Assembly: GCA_017451385.1 (NCBI GenBank)
Contig: JAFSPS010000054.1
Span: 1 to 34,586, forward strand
DNA: 34,586 nucleotides
Source: Bacteroidales bacterium
GTDB lineage: Bacteria; Bacteroidota; Bacteroidia; Bacteroidales; P3
Reading direction: 5' to 3'
Shown: one piece after another, positions 9,081 through 16,439 of the stretch
Layout: each line of letters opens with the position of its first letter
Numbering within the stretch: position 1 is the stretch's first letter
Translations under genes and position numbers: made by a program
Notes under the pieces: model-generated
What the model saw: only the letters and a program-made list of their open reading frames with translations
Database searches by the model: none
What the model was told of the DNA's origin: nothing

Positions 9081-9092
9081 ACTTTAGAAAAT

Positions 9093-9458
9093 ATGAAATC
9101 AAGCGATTATAGACAGTTAAAGGTGTGGCAGAAAGCCATGGACTTGACTACGGAAATATATAAGTTGGTCAGATTGTTGCCCAAGGATGAGACATACGCC
9201 TTATCTGATCAAATGAGAAGGGCGGTTGTATCAATTCCTTCCAACATAGCAGAAGGACAAGGCCGAAACTCTGATAAAGAGTTTATTAACTTCTTGTCAA
9301 TAGCAAGAGGCTCCTTATGGGAGTTGGAAACTCAATTGGAAATCTGTGTTCGACTTGGTTATATCGATTCGAGTCTAACGCCTAATGTCTATAACCTGAC
9401 AACTGAAGTCAGCAAGATGCTTAATGCGCTTGCCAACTCGCTAAAGTCTAACGCCTAA
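9093..9458 (+). CDS. Four-helix-bundle protein (23S rRNA intervening-sequence protein family)
   Basis: The 121-residue protein has the family hallmarks: an N-terminal YRQLKVWQKAMDLTTEIYKL, a central SDQMRRAVVSIPSNIAEG, FLSIARGSLWELETQLEI, and a final helix with KMLNALANSLK. These are the S23/IVP four-helix proteins (TIGR02436-like). They were first noticed inside intervening sequences of 23S rRNA, and their biochemical role is unknown. The gene is enclosed by a 24-nt inverted repeat (9057-9080 / 9441-9464), as rRNA intervening sequences are. The right arm overlaps the last codons, and an 18/19 copy of its GTCTAACGCCTAAAGTCTA word occurs inside the gene at 9373-9391. It sits between helicase and DUF4391 with 33-nt and 16-nt gaps and looks like a small inserted unit rather than a core partner. 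Confidence 0.9.
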   Translation: MKSSDYRQLKVWQKAMDLTTEIYKLVRLLPKDETYALSDQMRRAVVSIPSNIAEGQGRNSDKEFINFLSIARGSLWELETQLEICVRLGYIDSSLTPNVYNLTTEVSKMLNALANSLKSNA

Positions 9459-9464
9459 AGTCTA
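9441..9464. repeat. Right arm of inverted repeat enclosing the four-helix-bundle gene
   Basis: It contains two copies of CTAAAGTCTA (9441-9450 and 9455-9464), the reverse complement of the left-arm word. The stop codon of the four-helix-bundle gene (9456-9458) lies within it, and the DUF4391 start codon follows 10 nt later. Confidence 0.85.
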
Positions 9465-9474
9465 AAGACTTAAA

Positions 9475-10077
9475 ATGTTCCAGTTACCGCCTGCTACCGC
9501 CATCAATAAGCCGCTCTACAAGAAGGCAGTCTTTGAGAAGTTCCATCTCAAAGCGACAGAGCGTGACCGTTTCGACGCAGACATTAGCCGCATGGCGTTG
9601 GTGGCAAGGGTATCAACGGCAACAGTCCCTGCTTTGACGAAAGGGAAAGAAATAGAAGGGTTCTATGTACTGCAAGTGGCATTGAAGCGAAAGGACTATG
9701 ACTCGAAGAATATCCTCATGCTCCAAAAGCTGATACCACAGCGCATAGTCTTTGCCCTGCAATTCGACAAGGAAACACAGTTCTGCATCTTTCATACCCG
9801 ACTACAGCAATCGGCATGGATGCCGACTGACGAAGCCACCATCACTTTACAAGGCTTGTCGCTTGATGATGTCTGGAACAGCATCGTTGCAACCATTGGA
9901 GGCTTGGATGCCCAGGCAGAAGAAACCATTGAGGAGCAGATTATCCATCGTGAACAACAAGAAAAGTTGCTTCGCCAGATAGAATCATTAGAAAAGCAAT
10001 GCCGTACAGAGAAGCAGACTCGTAACAAGTACGAACTTCATCAACAGATAATAAAACTTAAAGAGCAATTAGAATGA
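9475..10077 (+). CDS. DUF4391 domain protein
   Basis: The 200-residue protein has the N-terminus [20 protein letters not shown] and [19 protein letters not shown], a central [41 protein letters not shown], and a C-terminal coiled coil ([20 protein letters not shown] then [16 protein letters not shown]). This pattern is that of DUF4391, a family of unknown biochemical function seen next to SNF2-type helicases and type III restriction-modification genes. It is presumably a partner of the upstream helicase, with the coiled coil for assembly. Its stop overlaps the Fic start (ATGA), so the two are probably translationally coupled. Confidence 0.8.
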   Translation: MFQLPPATAINKPLYKKAVFEKFHLKATERDRFDADISRMALVARVSTATVPALTKGKEIEGFYVLQVALKRKDYDSKNILMLQKLIPQRIVFALQFDKETQFCIFHTRLQQSAWMPTDEATITLQGLSLDDVWNSIVATIGGLDAQAEETIEEQIIHREQQEKLLRQIESLEKQCRTEKQTRNKYELHQQIIKLKEQLE

Positions 10078-10622
10078 AAAAGATAGATGAACAAAGTTTG
10101 GAAAACGCTATAAGACTATATGAGTCTGGTGATATCAGCAAGATAGAGGTGGGAACCACTAAGGGTCTACAGGCGATACATCATTACCTGTTTGATGGGC
10201 TTTATGACTTTGCAGGAAAGATACGTGAGAAGAATATTGCCAAAGGCGGTTTCCGCTTTGCAAATAGTATGTATCTCGTTCCTGCGCTTGAGGCTGTAGA
10301 GAAAATGCCAGAGAGTACATTAGAGGAAATCATATCCAAATACGTGGAAATGAATGTTGCTCATCCCTTTTTGGAGGGTAATGGACGTGCGACACGCATC
10401 TGGCTGGACCAGATATTGAATAAGAATTTGGGTAAGGTGGTTGATTGGCAGTATATTGACAAGGACGATTATCTCTCTGCCATGGAGCGAAGCCCCATTA
10501 ACGACTTGGAAATCCGCACACTCTTAGGTGCTCACCTGACAGATAGGGTTGATGACTGCGAAGTCCTCTTCAAAGGAGTTGAGCAGTCATACTATTATGA
10601 AGGATATAAGAAAGGAGAGTGA
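10074..10622 (+). CDS. fic: Class III Fic protein (AMPylating enzyme with C-terminal autoinhibitory helix)
   Basis: Fic enzymes transfer AMP from ATP to target hydroxyls. The catalytic motif [12 protein letters not shown] is intact with His97, Asn103 and Arg105. The short length (182 residues), the N-terminal [20 protein letters not shown] and the C-terminal SYYYEG (Ser172, Glu176) fit class III Fic proteins such as NmFic from Neisseria. In those, a C-terminal (S/T)xxxE(G/N) helix blocks the ATP site until autoAMPylation and oligomer changes release it. NmFic is reported to modify DNA gyrase subunit B; by similarity this one could hit the same target. No separate FicA/VbhA-type antitoxin gene is seen. 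The ATGA overlap with DUF4391 ties it to the island's expression. Confidence 0.92.
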   Translation: MKKIDEQSLENAIRLYESGDISKIEVGTTKGLQAIHHYLFDGLYDFAGKIREKNIAKGGFRFANSMYLVPALEAVEKMPESTLEEIISKYVEMNVAHPFLEGNGRATRIWLDQILNKNLGKVVDWQYIDKDDYLSAMERSPINDLEIRTLLGAHLTDRVDDCEVLFKGVEQSYYYEGYKKGE

Positions 10623-10626
10623 GCAA

Positions 10627-11373
10627 ATGAACACGTTTAAAGGTATGTTTCTCTTAAAGAAAGAGAAAAATGAAACCGTTTGTGCGATTAAGGAATTGTG
10701 CGATAGCTATAGTGGCAGGCAAGCAAATAATATAAAAGAAGAGAGAAGTTTATATCGTGACTATTTTCATGATGTCAATGGATGTTTGAAAGAATGCTTC
10801 TATGAGACTTTTGGAAGCATCCGGCGTTGCCTTGCTTTTGTCTATGGAGCACAACACACTGATGATATTTGTTATCAAAGAGTCGCTCTTTACAGAGTAT
10901 TTTGTTTTTTTATGGAATTATATAGGATAGTTCCAGATGCCATATCCATCAACGATTTTCCATCATGCAAGGACTTACTTCAGTTATCAGAAGAGGACTT
11001 GGTTTCCGCGGCAAATGATCTCGTCGGCAACAAAATTGTAAAAGGAAAAGTTAGTTTCGCATTGTTAGGGAAAGGGATGGATAACCTAACTAAAATTGGT
11101 GATGTTATGGCATTTTATGACAACATGGCAAATGAAATGAAAGCGGATATAAATGAGAAAGGACTCTCAGATATTTCCTTGGAGTCTTTCTTGCTTAAGA
11201 AGGCGAAAGCAGAATATGCTTATTGTTTCCTTGCTATGTTAAAAGTGGGGCATGGTATTGGCAAAGAAGCAAAAAGTATTCAAGAAGCTCGGAAAGACAT
11301 AGAACAATTTGAAGACTTTTGCCAGCAAAATAGTATTGGCAATTTGACAATATCTAATAATACACAATTATAA
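10627..11373 (+). CDS. Hypothetical protein, 248 aa, mostly helical
   Basis: I do not recognise this family. The start at 10627 is supported by a good AAGGAG site 10-12 nt upstream and by lying 4 nt after the fic stop; the longer frame from 10549 overlaps fic and is unlikely. The protein looks soluble and alpha-helical. It has a cluster of Cys residues in the first half (VCAIKELC, CLKECFYETF, RRCLAF), an aromatic-rich segment VALYRVFCFFMELYRIVPD, and a Lys/Glu-rich C-terminal third. No signal peptide, membrane helix or catalytic motif is visible. Its codon use is more AT-rich than that of the helicase. Position suggests co-transcription with fic. Confidence 0.75.
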   Translation: MNTFKGMFLLKKEKNETVCAIKELCDSYSGRQANNIKEERSLYRDYFHDVNGCLKECFYETFGSIRRCLAFVYGAQHTDDICYQRVALYRVFCFFMELYRIVPDAISINDFPSCKDLLQLSEEDLVSAANDLVGNKIVKGKVSFALLGKGMDNLTKIGDVMAFYDNMANEMKADINEKGLSDISLESFLLKKAKAEYAYCFLAMLKVGHGIGKEAKSIQEARKDIEQFEDFCQQNSIGNLTISNNTQL

Positions 11374-11473
11374 GTGTTGTACTGAAAAGCTGACACGAAA
11401 GAAACATGGGCTGTGCCAATAGTTATTATATAATACAAATAGTCAATATATAGAATCTATAACAGAAAAGAAT

Positions 11474-13231
11474 ATGGCAAGATTAACGATAGAACAATTA
11501 AAGAAACTCAAAGAATCAGAAGATAAAGTTGAGTTTAAAAGGGCAGAGCAGGGAAACTTTGCCTACGATGGCGGCAGCCGTATAAAGCCCAACGAACGTC
11601 GCAAATGCATTCTCGGCTATGTGACTGCTTTCTGCAATGAGGGAGGTGGCTATCTTGTCATTGGAATGGAGGACGCTTATCCCCATAAAGTTGTAGGAAC
11701 CAAACAATGTGAGGGACAGTTGGGAGTATTGGAAAGTGATATTTACCGAGATGTTCAGATTCGTCCCACCGTTTATGAATTGTACGAAGATGAAGCAAAC
11801 AAGAAGGGGCGAGTTTTAGTGATAGATATTCCTTCACGGCCTGTTGGAAAACTTTTTAGGTTTGAAGATGTGCCCTTGATGCGTATTGGCGAAGAACTAA
11901 AACCTATGTCTGATGAAATGATGTTTCAGATTCTTCAAGAACATGAGCCAGATTTCTCATCAGATATATGTGAGGGCGTAACTTTTGACGATTTAGATGT
12001 AGAGGCTATTCGCATATTGAAACAGAAATATGCAACAAAACAGAAGAATCCAGATTTCCTGACTTTACCAGATGAGCAAGTCCTTAGTGATTTGCAATTA
12101 ATCAAAGAAAATAAAGTTACGAATGCTGCGCTTATATTGGTTGGAAAGCAGGAAGTCTTGAATGCTAAACTACCACAGGCTGCCGTATTCTTGGAGTACA
12201 GAAAATCCGAATCTTTAGTTCCATATACAAATCGCCAAGAATATCGTCAACCATTTTATAAGATGATAGACCTCTTATGGCATGATATAGACTTGAGAAA
12301 TGACAAAATAGATGTAAAGGAGAATTCTTACATCTTTAATATACCTTATTTTAACGAAGAGGTCATCCGTGAGGCCATTAATAATGCCATTACACACAGA
12401 GACTATAGAAGAAATAGCGAAACCGTTATCATGCAGTACCCCCAGAAGATGATCATTATAAACATTGGCGGTTTTCCTCTTGGGGTTACTGTTGATAATT
12501 TACTTAGAGTTCCAAGTACTCCGAGAAATAGACTGCTTGCAGATGTACTTGCAAAAACAGGTATAGTGGAGCGTTCAGGACAAGGGGTTGACAAAATCAT
12601 CAAGAATACCTTGGCAGAAGGAAAGGAACAACCAGATTATTCACATAGCGATCCGTTTAGGGTGGAACTTCAAATCTCGGCAGTCATCAAAGATAAGGCA
12701 TTTGCAGTATTTTTGGACTCTGAGCAAAGAGACCTGCCTGAAGAAGAAAGGCTTTCCGTCTTTGAGGTTGTATCTTTGAATGATATCAGACAGGGCCATT
12801 CAGAACTTGTTTCAAAGGAAATGATAAAACAGCTATTGAGCCGTAACCTTATAGAGAAACGTGGTAGGACGAGGGGAACTTACTATATTTTATCCAAAAA
12901 CTATTATGAGTTATGTGGTGAAGAAGGTGAGTATTCTCATAAAGACGATTGGGGGATTAACCAAGTAATATCTATCATTATGCCTCACTTGGCAAAGTTT
13001 GAGAAGGCAAAGATGAAAGATTTTGTGAAATTGTTGGATGGACACCTTACAAGAAGACAGGTCCGTCTAATGATAGACCATTTAGTAGATAAAGATTATC
13101 TTGCTAAAGAAGGCGAAGGTGCTGCTACAGTTTATAAAATTGGAGATGCTTTTAAACAAAGTTCTGCTATGTTAGCAAGAGCTTTTGATTTAGGTATTGA
13201 AGAAATGAAAAAACGAGGAGAAATCAAATGA
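11474..13231 (+). CDS. AlbA_2 (Schlafen-type) / HATPase_c_4 ATP-binding protein
   Basis: The 585-residue protein begins with an AlbA_2/Schlafen-like domain (residues 1-150: EDKVEFKRAEQ, then ILGYVTAFCNEGGGYLVIGMED). A middle ATPase part of the RecG-C/HATPase_c_4 kind follows (FNEEVIREAINNAITHRDYR near residue 300, then GGFPLGV and VERSGQGVDKIIK). The C-terminal third has winged-helix-like segments (VSKEMIKQLLSRNLIEKRGR and RRQVRLMIDHLVDKDYLAKE). Such proteins are often annotated as ATP-dependent transcriptional regulators and are frequent in defence islands; some Schlafen-type domains are nucleases. It starts 100 nt after the previous gene. Its stop is the first base of a 32-nt direct repeat. 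A regulatory or effector role in the island is inference. Confidence 0.82.
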   Translation: MARLTIEQLKKLKESEDKVEFKRAEQGNFAYDGGSRIKPNERRKCILGYVTAFCNEGGGYLVIGMEDAYPHKVVGTKQCEGQLGVLESDIYRDVQIRPTVYELYEDEANKKGRVLVIDIPSRPVGKLFRFEDVPLMRIGEELKPMSDEMMFQILQEHEPDFSSDICEGVTFDDLDVEAIRILKQKYATKQKNPDFLTLPDEQVLSDLQLIKENKVTNAALILVGKQEVLNAKLPQAAVFLEYRKSESLVPYTNRQEYRQPFYKMIDLLWHDIDLRNDKIDVKENSYIFNIPYFNEEVIREAINNAITHRDYRRNSETVIMQYPQKMIIINIGGFPLGVTVDNLLRVPSTPRNRLLADVLAKTGIVERSGQGVDKIIKNTLAEGKEQPDYSHSDPFRVELQISAVIKDKAFAVFLDSEQRDLPEEERLSVFEVVSLNDIRQGHSELVSKEMIKQLLSRNLIEKRGRTRGTYYILSKNYYELCGEEGEYSHKDDWGINQVISIIMPHLAKFEKAKMKDFVKLLDGHLTRRQVRLMIDHLVDKDYLAKEGEGAATVYKIGDAFKQSSAMLARAFDLGIEEMKKRGEIK

Positions 13232-13350
13232 TTAAAAACGTCCAAAATGCGTCCAATATAATGTAAATAATCGTTAATTTTAGATACGTTAGAAATGCAA
13301 TATACTTATTTTTAGTAAATTAAAAACGTCCAAAATACGTCCAAAATAAT
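13231..13350. repeat. Pair of about 32-nt direct repeats (88-bp period) with a repeated-element core between them
   Basis: ATTAAAAACGTCCAAAATGC begins the copy at 13231-13262, and ATTAAAAACGTCCAAAATAC begins the copy at 13319-13350; the two differ at only two or three bases. Each contains two CGTCCAA words. The spacer holds TACGTTAGAAATGCAATATA (13285-13304), which resembles the element at 23021-23055. The first copy starts at the last base of the AlbA_2 stop codon. Confidence 0.75.
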
Positions 13351-13563
13351 TAATAAATGAACAAAACAGACATGGCAGAAATGTAAGAAGTATGAATGAC
13401 ATCAACAGATTTTAAAGTTAAAGGAGGTACTACAATGAATATAACCGTATGTTGTATTGATTGGGAGGCTGTTAGTGCAATATCTAATAGCTTCTCACGA
13501 CCCACAGGATAAATCAATTCAGAAAAGTCTCCAAAAAATTGCAAATAATAAAAGAAAATAACA
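13232..13563. other. Spacer between the AlbA_2 gene and mod
   Basis: 332 nt holding the direct-repeat pair and a possible 25-codon leader ORF. No TAnnTTTG box is obvious. It is the largest gap in the island and divides it into an upstream helicase-to-AlbA_2 block and a downstream mod-rhuM-res block. Confidence 0.6.
13435..13512 (+). CDS. Possible 25-aa leader peptide with strong RBS
   Basis: ATG at 13435 is preceded by AAAGGAGGTACTACA, a near-perfect Shine-Dalgarno sequence that is unusual for this window. It encodes 25 residues starting MNITVCCIDWEAV and ends at TAA 13510-13512, 51 nt before mod. The peptide resembles nothing I know. It could be a leader that tunes mod expression, a gene remnant, or chance. 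Confidence 0.3.
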   Translation: MNITVCCIDWEAVSAISNSFSRPTG

Positions 13564-15426
13564 ATGGATAAATTGAATATGCAGACCACGAACATCGTGG
13601 ATAAGAATATAAAGCGGATTGGGGAATTGTTTCCCAACTGCCTCACGGAACGGCTGAATGCAGAGGGGAAGCCGGAACTGGCAATCGATTTTGACCAACT
13701 CAGACAGGAATTGTCGAAAGATATTGTGGACGGTCCGGAGGAACGGTATCAGTTCACTTGGCCTGATAAGCGCAATGCCATCCGACTTGCCAATGCCCCT
13801 ACGACCGACACACTGCGCCCTTGTCGTGAGGAGAGCGTGGACTTCGACACGACACAAAATTTATATATCGAGGGCGACAACTTGCAAGTGCTGAAACTGC
13901 TGCGTGAGAACTATCTGGGCAAAGTGAAGATGATTTATATCGACCCGCCATACAACACGGGCAATGATTTTGTATATAACGACGACTTCTCGCAGACGGC
14001 AGGTGATTATATGCATAACAGTGGACAGACGGACGAAGAGGGTAATCGCCTCGTAGCCAACACAGAGAGCAACGGCCGCTTCCATACCGATTGGCTTAAC
14101 ATGATTTATCCTCGCCTCAAAGTGGCAAAAGATTTGTTGAGTGAAGATGGCGTGATTTTTATCTCAATTGATGATAATGAACAAGATAATCTCAAACGAG
14201 TGTGTAATGAAGTGCTTGGTGCGCACAATTTCATAGCACAATTGGTTTGGGAGCGGGCATATTCGCCTAAAAATGACGCACGCTTCATTTCCATCAGTCA
14301 CGATTATATTTTGATGTTTGCTAAAAACATCAACCAGTTTGTTATAGGCAGACTTGATAGAACGGAAGAAGCAAATGCACGATATAATAATCCAGACAAC
14401 GATCCACGTGGCGTGTGGAAGCCGAGTGACATGTCTGTAAAAACATACAACGCTGAAAGCGATTACCCCATCACGACCCCTTCGGGGCGTGTCGTCGAGC
14501 CTCCAGCAGGACGCTGCTGGAGGCTCTCGCGGAACGCGTTCCGCGAGAGACTCAAAGATAATCGTATATGGTTCGGACCCGATGGAAATAGTGTCCCCTG
14601 TATTAAGCGTTTTTTGTCAGAATTGAAGTTTGAAGGAATGGCTCCTACCTCTATCTTATTTTACAAAGATGTTGGCCATAGTCAAGAAGGAGCAAAAGAA
14701 GTTGTGGCATTGTTAGATAAAGGCGTGTTTGATGGACCAAAACCTGTTCGCTTGTTGAAACGCTTACTATATTTGGCTAATTTGAAAAATGATTCTCTTA
14801 TTCTTGATTTCTTCTCTGGTTCAGCATCTACTGCACACGCTCTAATGTCTTTTAATGCTGAGAAGGATAAACATTGTAAGTTTATTCTAGTTCAATTGCC
14901 TGAGGAAACAGATGACAAAGCTAATCAAGCTGGTTATAAAAATATTTGTGAGATAGGCAAAGAACGCATCCGTCGTGCAGGAAAAAAGATAAAAGAGAAG
15001 TCGCCGCTGACCACGCAAAATCTTGATACTGGCTTTCGTGTGTTGAAACTTGATTCCTCGAATATGGAGGATGTCTATTATACTCCAGCAGACTTTAACG
15101 ATAGAAATTTGTTTGAGGAGAATATCAAGTCCGACCGCACGGATGAAGACTTGCTCTTCCAATCAATGATAGAACTCGGCATTGAACTGTCTGCCAAGAT
15201 TGAGAAGCGTAGCATTGCCGGCAAGACAGTTTATAACGTGTCTGATGGTTATCTCTTGGCTTGCTTCGACGAGGATGTGAACGAGACAACTATCACAGAG
15301 ATTGCCAAGCTAAAACCATCCTACTTCATTATGCGCGACAGCAGTCTTGCCAACGATAACGTGGCCGACAATTTCGAGCAGATTTTTGAGCATTATAGCA
15401 AAGATACGGTTCGTAAAATATTGTAA
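13564..15426 (+). CDS. mod: Type III restriction-modification DNA methyltransferase (Mod), N6-adenine type
   Basis: The 620-residue beta-class amino-methyltransferase has motif IV DPPYNTG (Asp127-Tyr130) before the AdoMet-binding motif I DFFSGSAST (about residues 415-423). The motif order and length are those of type III Mod subunits, which both modify and recognise the asymmetric site for the Mod-Res complex. The upstream block YIEGDNLQVLKLLRENYLGK is standard for Mods. The region between motifs IV and I carries target recognition; it includes the common PSGRVVEPP...DNRIWFG block. That block is encoded here by three consecutive GC-rich hairpins (14472-14549), quite unlike the surrounding DNA. 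rhuM starts 5 nt after the stop and res follows. Confidence 0.95.
   Translation: MDKLNMQTTNIVDKNIKRIGELFPNCLTERLNAEGKPELAIDFDQLRQELSKDIVDGPEERYQFTWPDKRNAIRLANAPTTDTLRPCREESVDFDTTQNLYIEGDNLQVLKLLRENYLGKVKMIYIDPPYNTGNDFVYNDDFSQTAGDYMHNSGQTDEEGNRLVANTESNGRFHTDWLNMIYPRLKVAKDLLSEDGVIFISIDDNEQDNLKRVCNEVLGAHNFIAQLVWERAYSPKNDARFISISHDYILMFAKNINQFVIGRLDRTEEANARYNNPDNDPRGVWKPSDMSVKTYNAESDYPITTPSGRVVEPPAGRCWRLSRNAFRERLKDNRIWFGPDGNSVPCIKRFLSELKFEGMAPTSILFYKDVGHSQEGAKEVVALLDKGVFDGPKPVRLLKRLLYLANLKNDSLILDFFSGSASTAHALMSFNAEKDKHCKFILVQLPEETDDKANQAGYKNICEIGKERIRRAGKKIKEKSPLTTQNLDTGFRVLKLDSSNMEDVYYTPADFNDRNLFEENIKSDRTDEDLLFQSMIELGIELSAKIEKRSIAGKTVYNVSDGYLLACFDEDVNETTITEIAKLKPSYFIMRDSSLANDNVADNFEQIFEHYSKDTVRKIL
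14472..14549. repeat. Three consecutive GC-rich hairpins inside mod
   Basis: Hairpin 1: CACGACCCC (14472-14480) with GGGGCGTG (14484-14491), one bulged A. Hairpin 2: GAGCCTCCAGCAG (14497-14509) with CTGCTGGAGGCTC (14514-14526), a perfect 13-bp stem and 4-nt loop. Hairpin 3: 14524-14549, a perfect 26-bp palindrome centred on ACGCGT. Hairpins 2 and 3 share three bases. The reading frame stays open and encodes a conserved Mod segment. Confidence 0.95.
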
Positions 15427-15431
15427 GGCAG

Positions 15432-16439
15432 ATGGAAGACAATAATAAGATACTCATATATACAGACAGCAGCGGACTCACGAAGATTGATGTGAGAATG
15501 ACAGACGATACGCTATGGCTTACACAGGCTCAGATGTGCGAACTATATCAGACGAGTAAATCGAATGTCAGTGAACACATCAAGCACATCTTTGAAGAAG
15601 GCGAACTACAGGAAGGCGCAGTTGTTCGGAAATTCCGAACAACTGCCGCAGACGGGAAGTCATACCTGACTACCTTCTACAATCTTGACATGATTATTGC
15701 TCTCGGCTATCGGGTGCGCTCCATCATTGCGACACGCTTCAGACAGTGGGCAACGGAACGTCTGAAAGAATACATTGTCAAAGGATTTACACTTGACGAT
15801 GAACGACTGAAAAAACTTGGCGGTGGTGGCTATTGGAAGGAACTTCTCGAACGTATCCGAGACATCCGTGCCACAGAGAAGGTGCTCTATCGGCAAGTGC
15901 TTGAAATCTACGCCACGAGTATTGACTATGATCCACGAGCATCTATTTCTCAGGAGTTTTTCAAGAAGGTACAGAACAAAATTCATTATGCCATCCATGG
16001 ACGCACGGCAGCAGAACTGATAGTGGAGCGAGCCGATGCAGAGAAAGACTTCATGGGACTTCTTACCTTCAAAGGGAATCAGCCAACATTGGTTGAAGCC
16101 AAGACCGCCAAGAACTATCTTGATGCCAAGGAACTCCGGGCAATGGGACAACTGGTATCGGGATACCTTGACTTTGCTGAACGACAGGCAGAGCGCGAGC
16201 AACCGATGACCATGAACGACTGGGCCAACTATCTGGACCGCATTCTCACAATGTCGGGAGAGCAACTGTTAGAGGGTGCTGGCTCTGTTTCTCATACAGA
16301 AGCAATGGAACATGCGACAAACGAATATCGCAAATACAAGCAACGCACCATCAGTGATGTGGAACGTGACTATCTGGATGCTATAAAGCGATTGGGCGAT
16401 ATGGGAAAGAAAGATAATTCAAAGGAGGCAGACGCATGA
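15432..16439 (+). CDS. rhuM: RhuM-family protein
   Basis: The 335-residue protein matches the Virulence_RhuM family (COG3943). It opens with an HTH-like region (LWLTQAQMCELYQTSKSNVS, then EHIKHIFEEGEL). The hallmark segments YNLDMIIALGYRVRS and FRQWATERLKEYIVKGF follow, and then a C-terminal domain with AEKDFMGLLTF and AKNYLDAKEL resembling Fic/DOC-associated RhuM proteins. RhuM was named in a Salmonella pathogenicity island. Its molecular function is unknown, and it is common in type I and III restriction loci. It lies 5 nt after mod and overlaps the res start by 4 nt (ATGA), so the three genes form one translationally coupled unit. Confidence 0.9.
   Translation: MEDNNKILIYTDSSGLTKIDVRMTDDTLWLTQAQMCELYQTSKSNVSEHIKHIFEEGELQEGAVVRKFRTTAADGKSYLTTFYNLDMIIALGYRVRSIIATRFRQWATERLKEYIVKGFTLDDERLKKLGGGGYWKELLERIRDIRATEKVLYRQVLEIYATSIDYDPRASISQEFFKKVQNKIHYAIHGRTAAELIVERADAEKDFMGLLTFKGNQPTLVEAKTAKNYLDAKELRAMGQLVSGYLDFAERQAEREQPMTMNDWANYLDRILTMSGEQLLEGAGSVSHTEAMEHATNEYRKYKQRTISDVERDYLDAIKRLGDMGKKDNSKEADA

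Noticed and set aside
13231-13350. Possible CRISPR array
   Set aside because: Only two repeat copies, the spacer is itself a dispersed element, and no cas genes are in view.
13350-13646. 98-residue minus-strand frame over the mod start
   Set aside because: Overlaps the certain start of mod and the spacer repeats; no family pattern.
15660-16265. 201-residue minus-strand frame
   Set aside because: Antisense to rhuM, which has clear family motifs and is coupled to mod and res.
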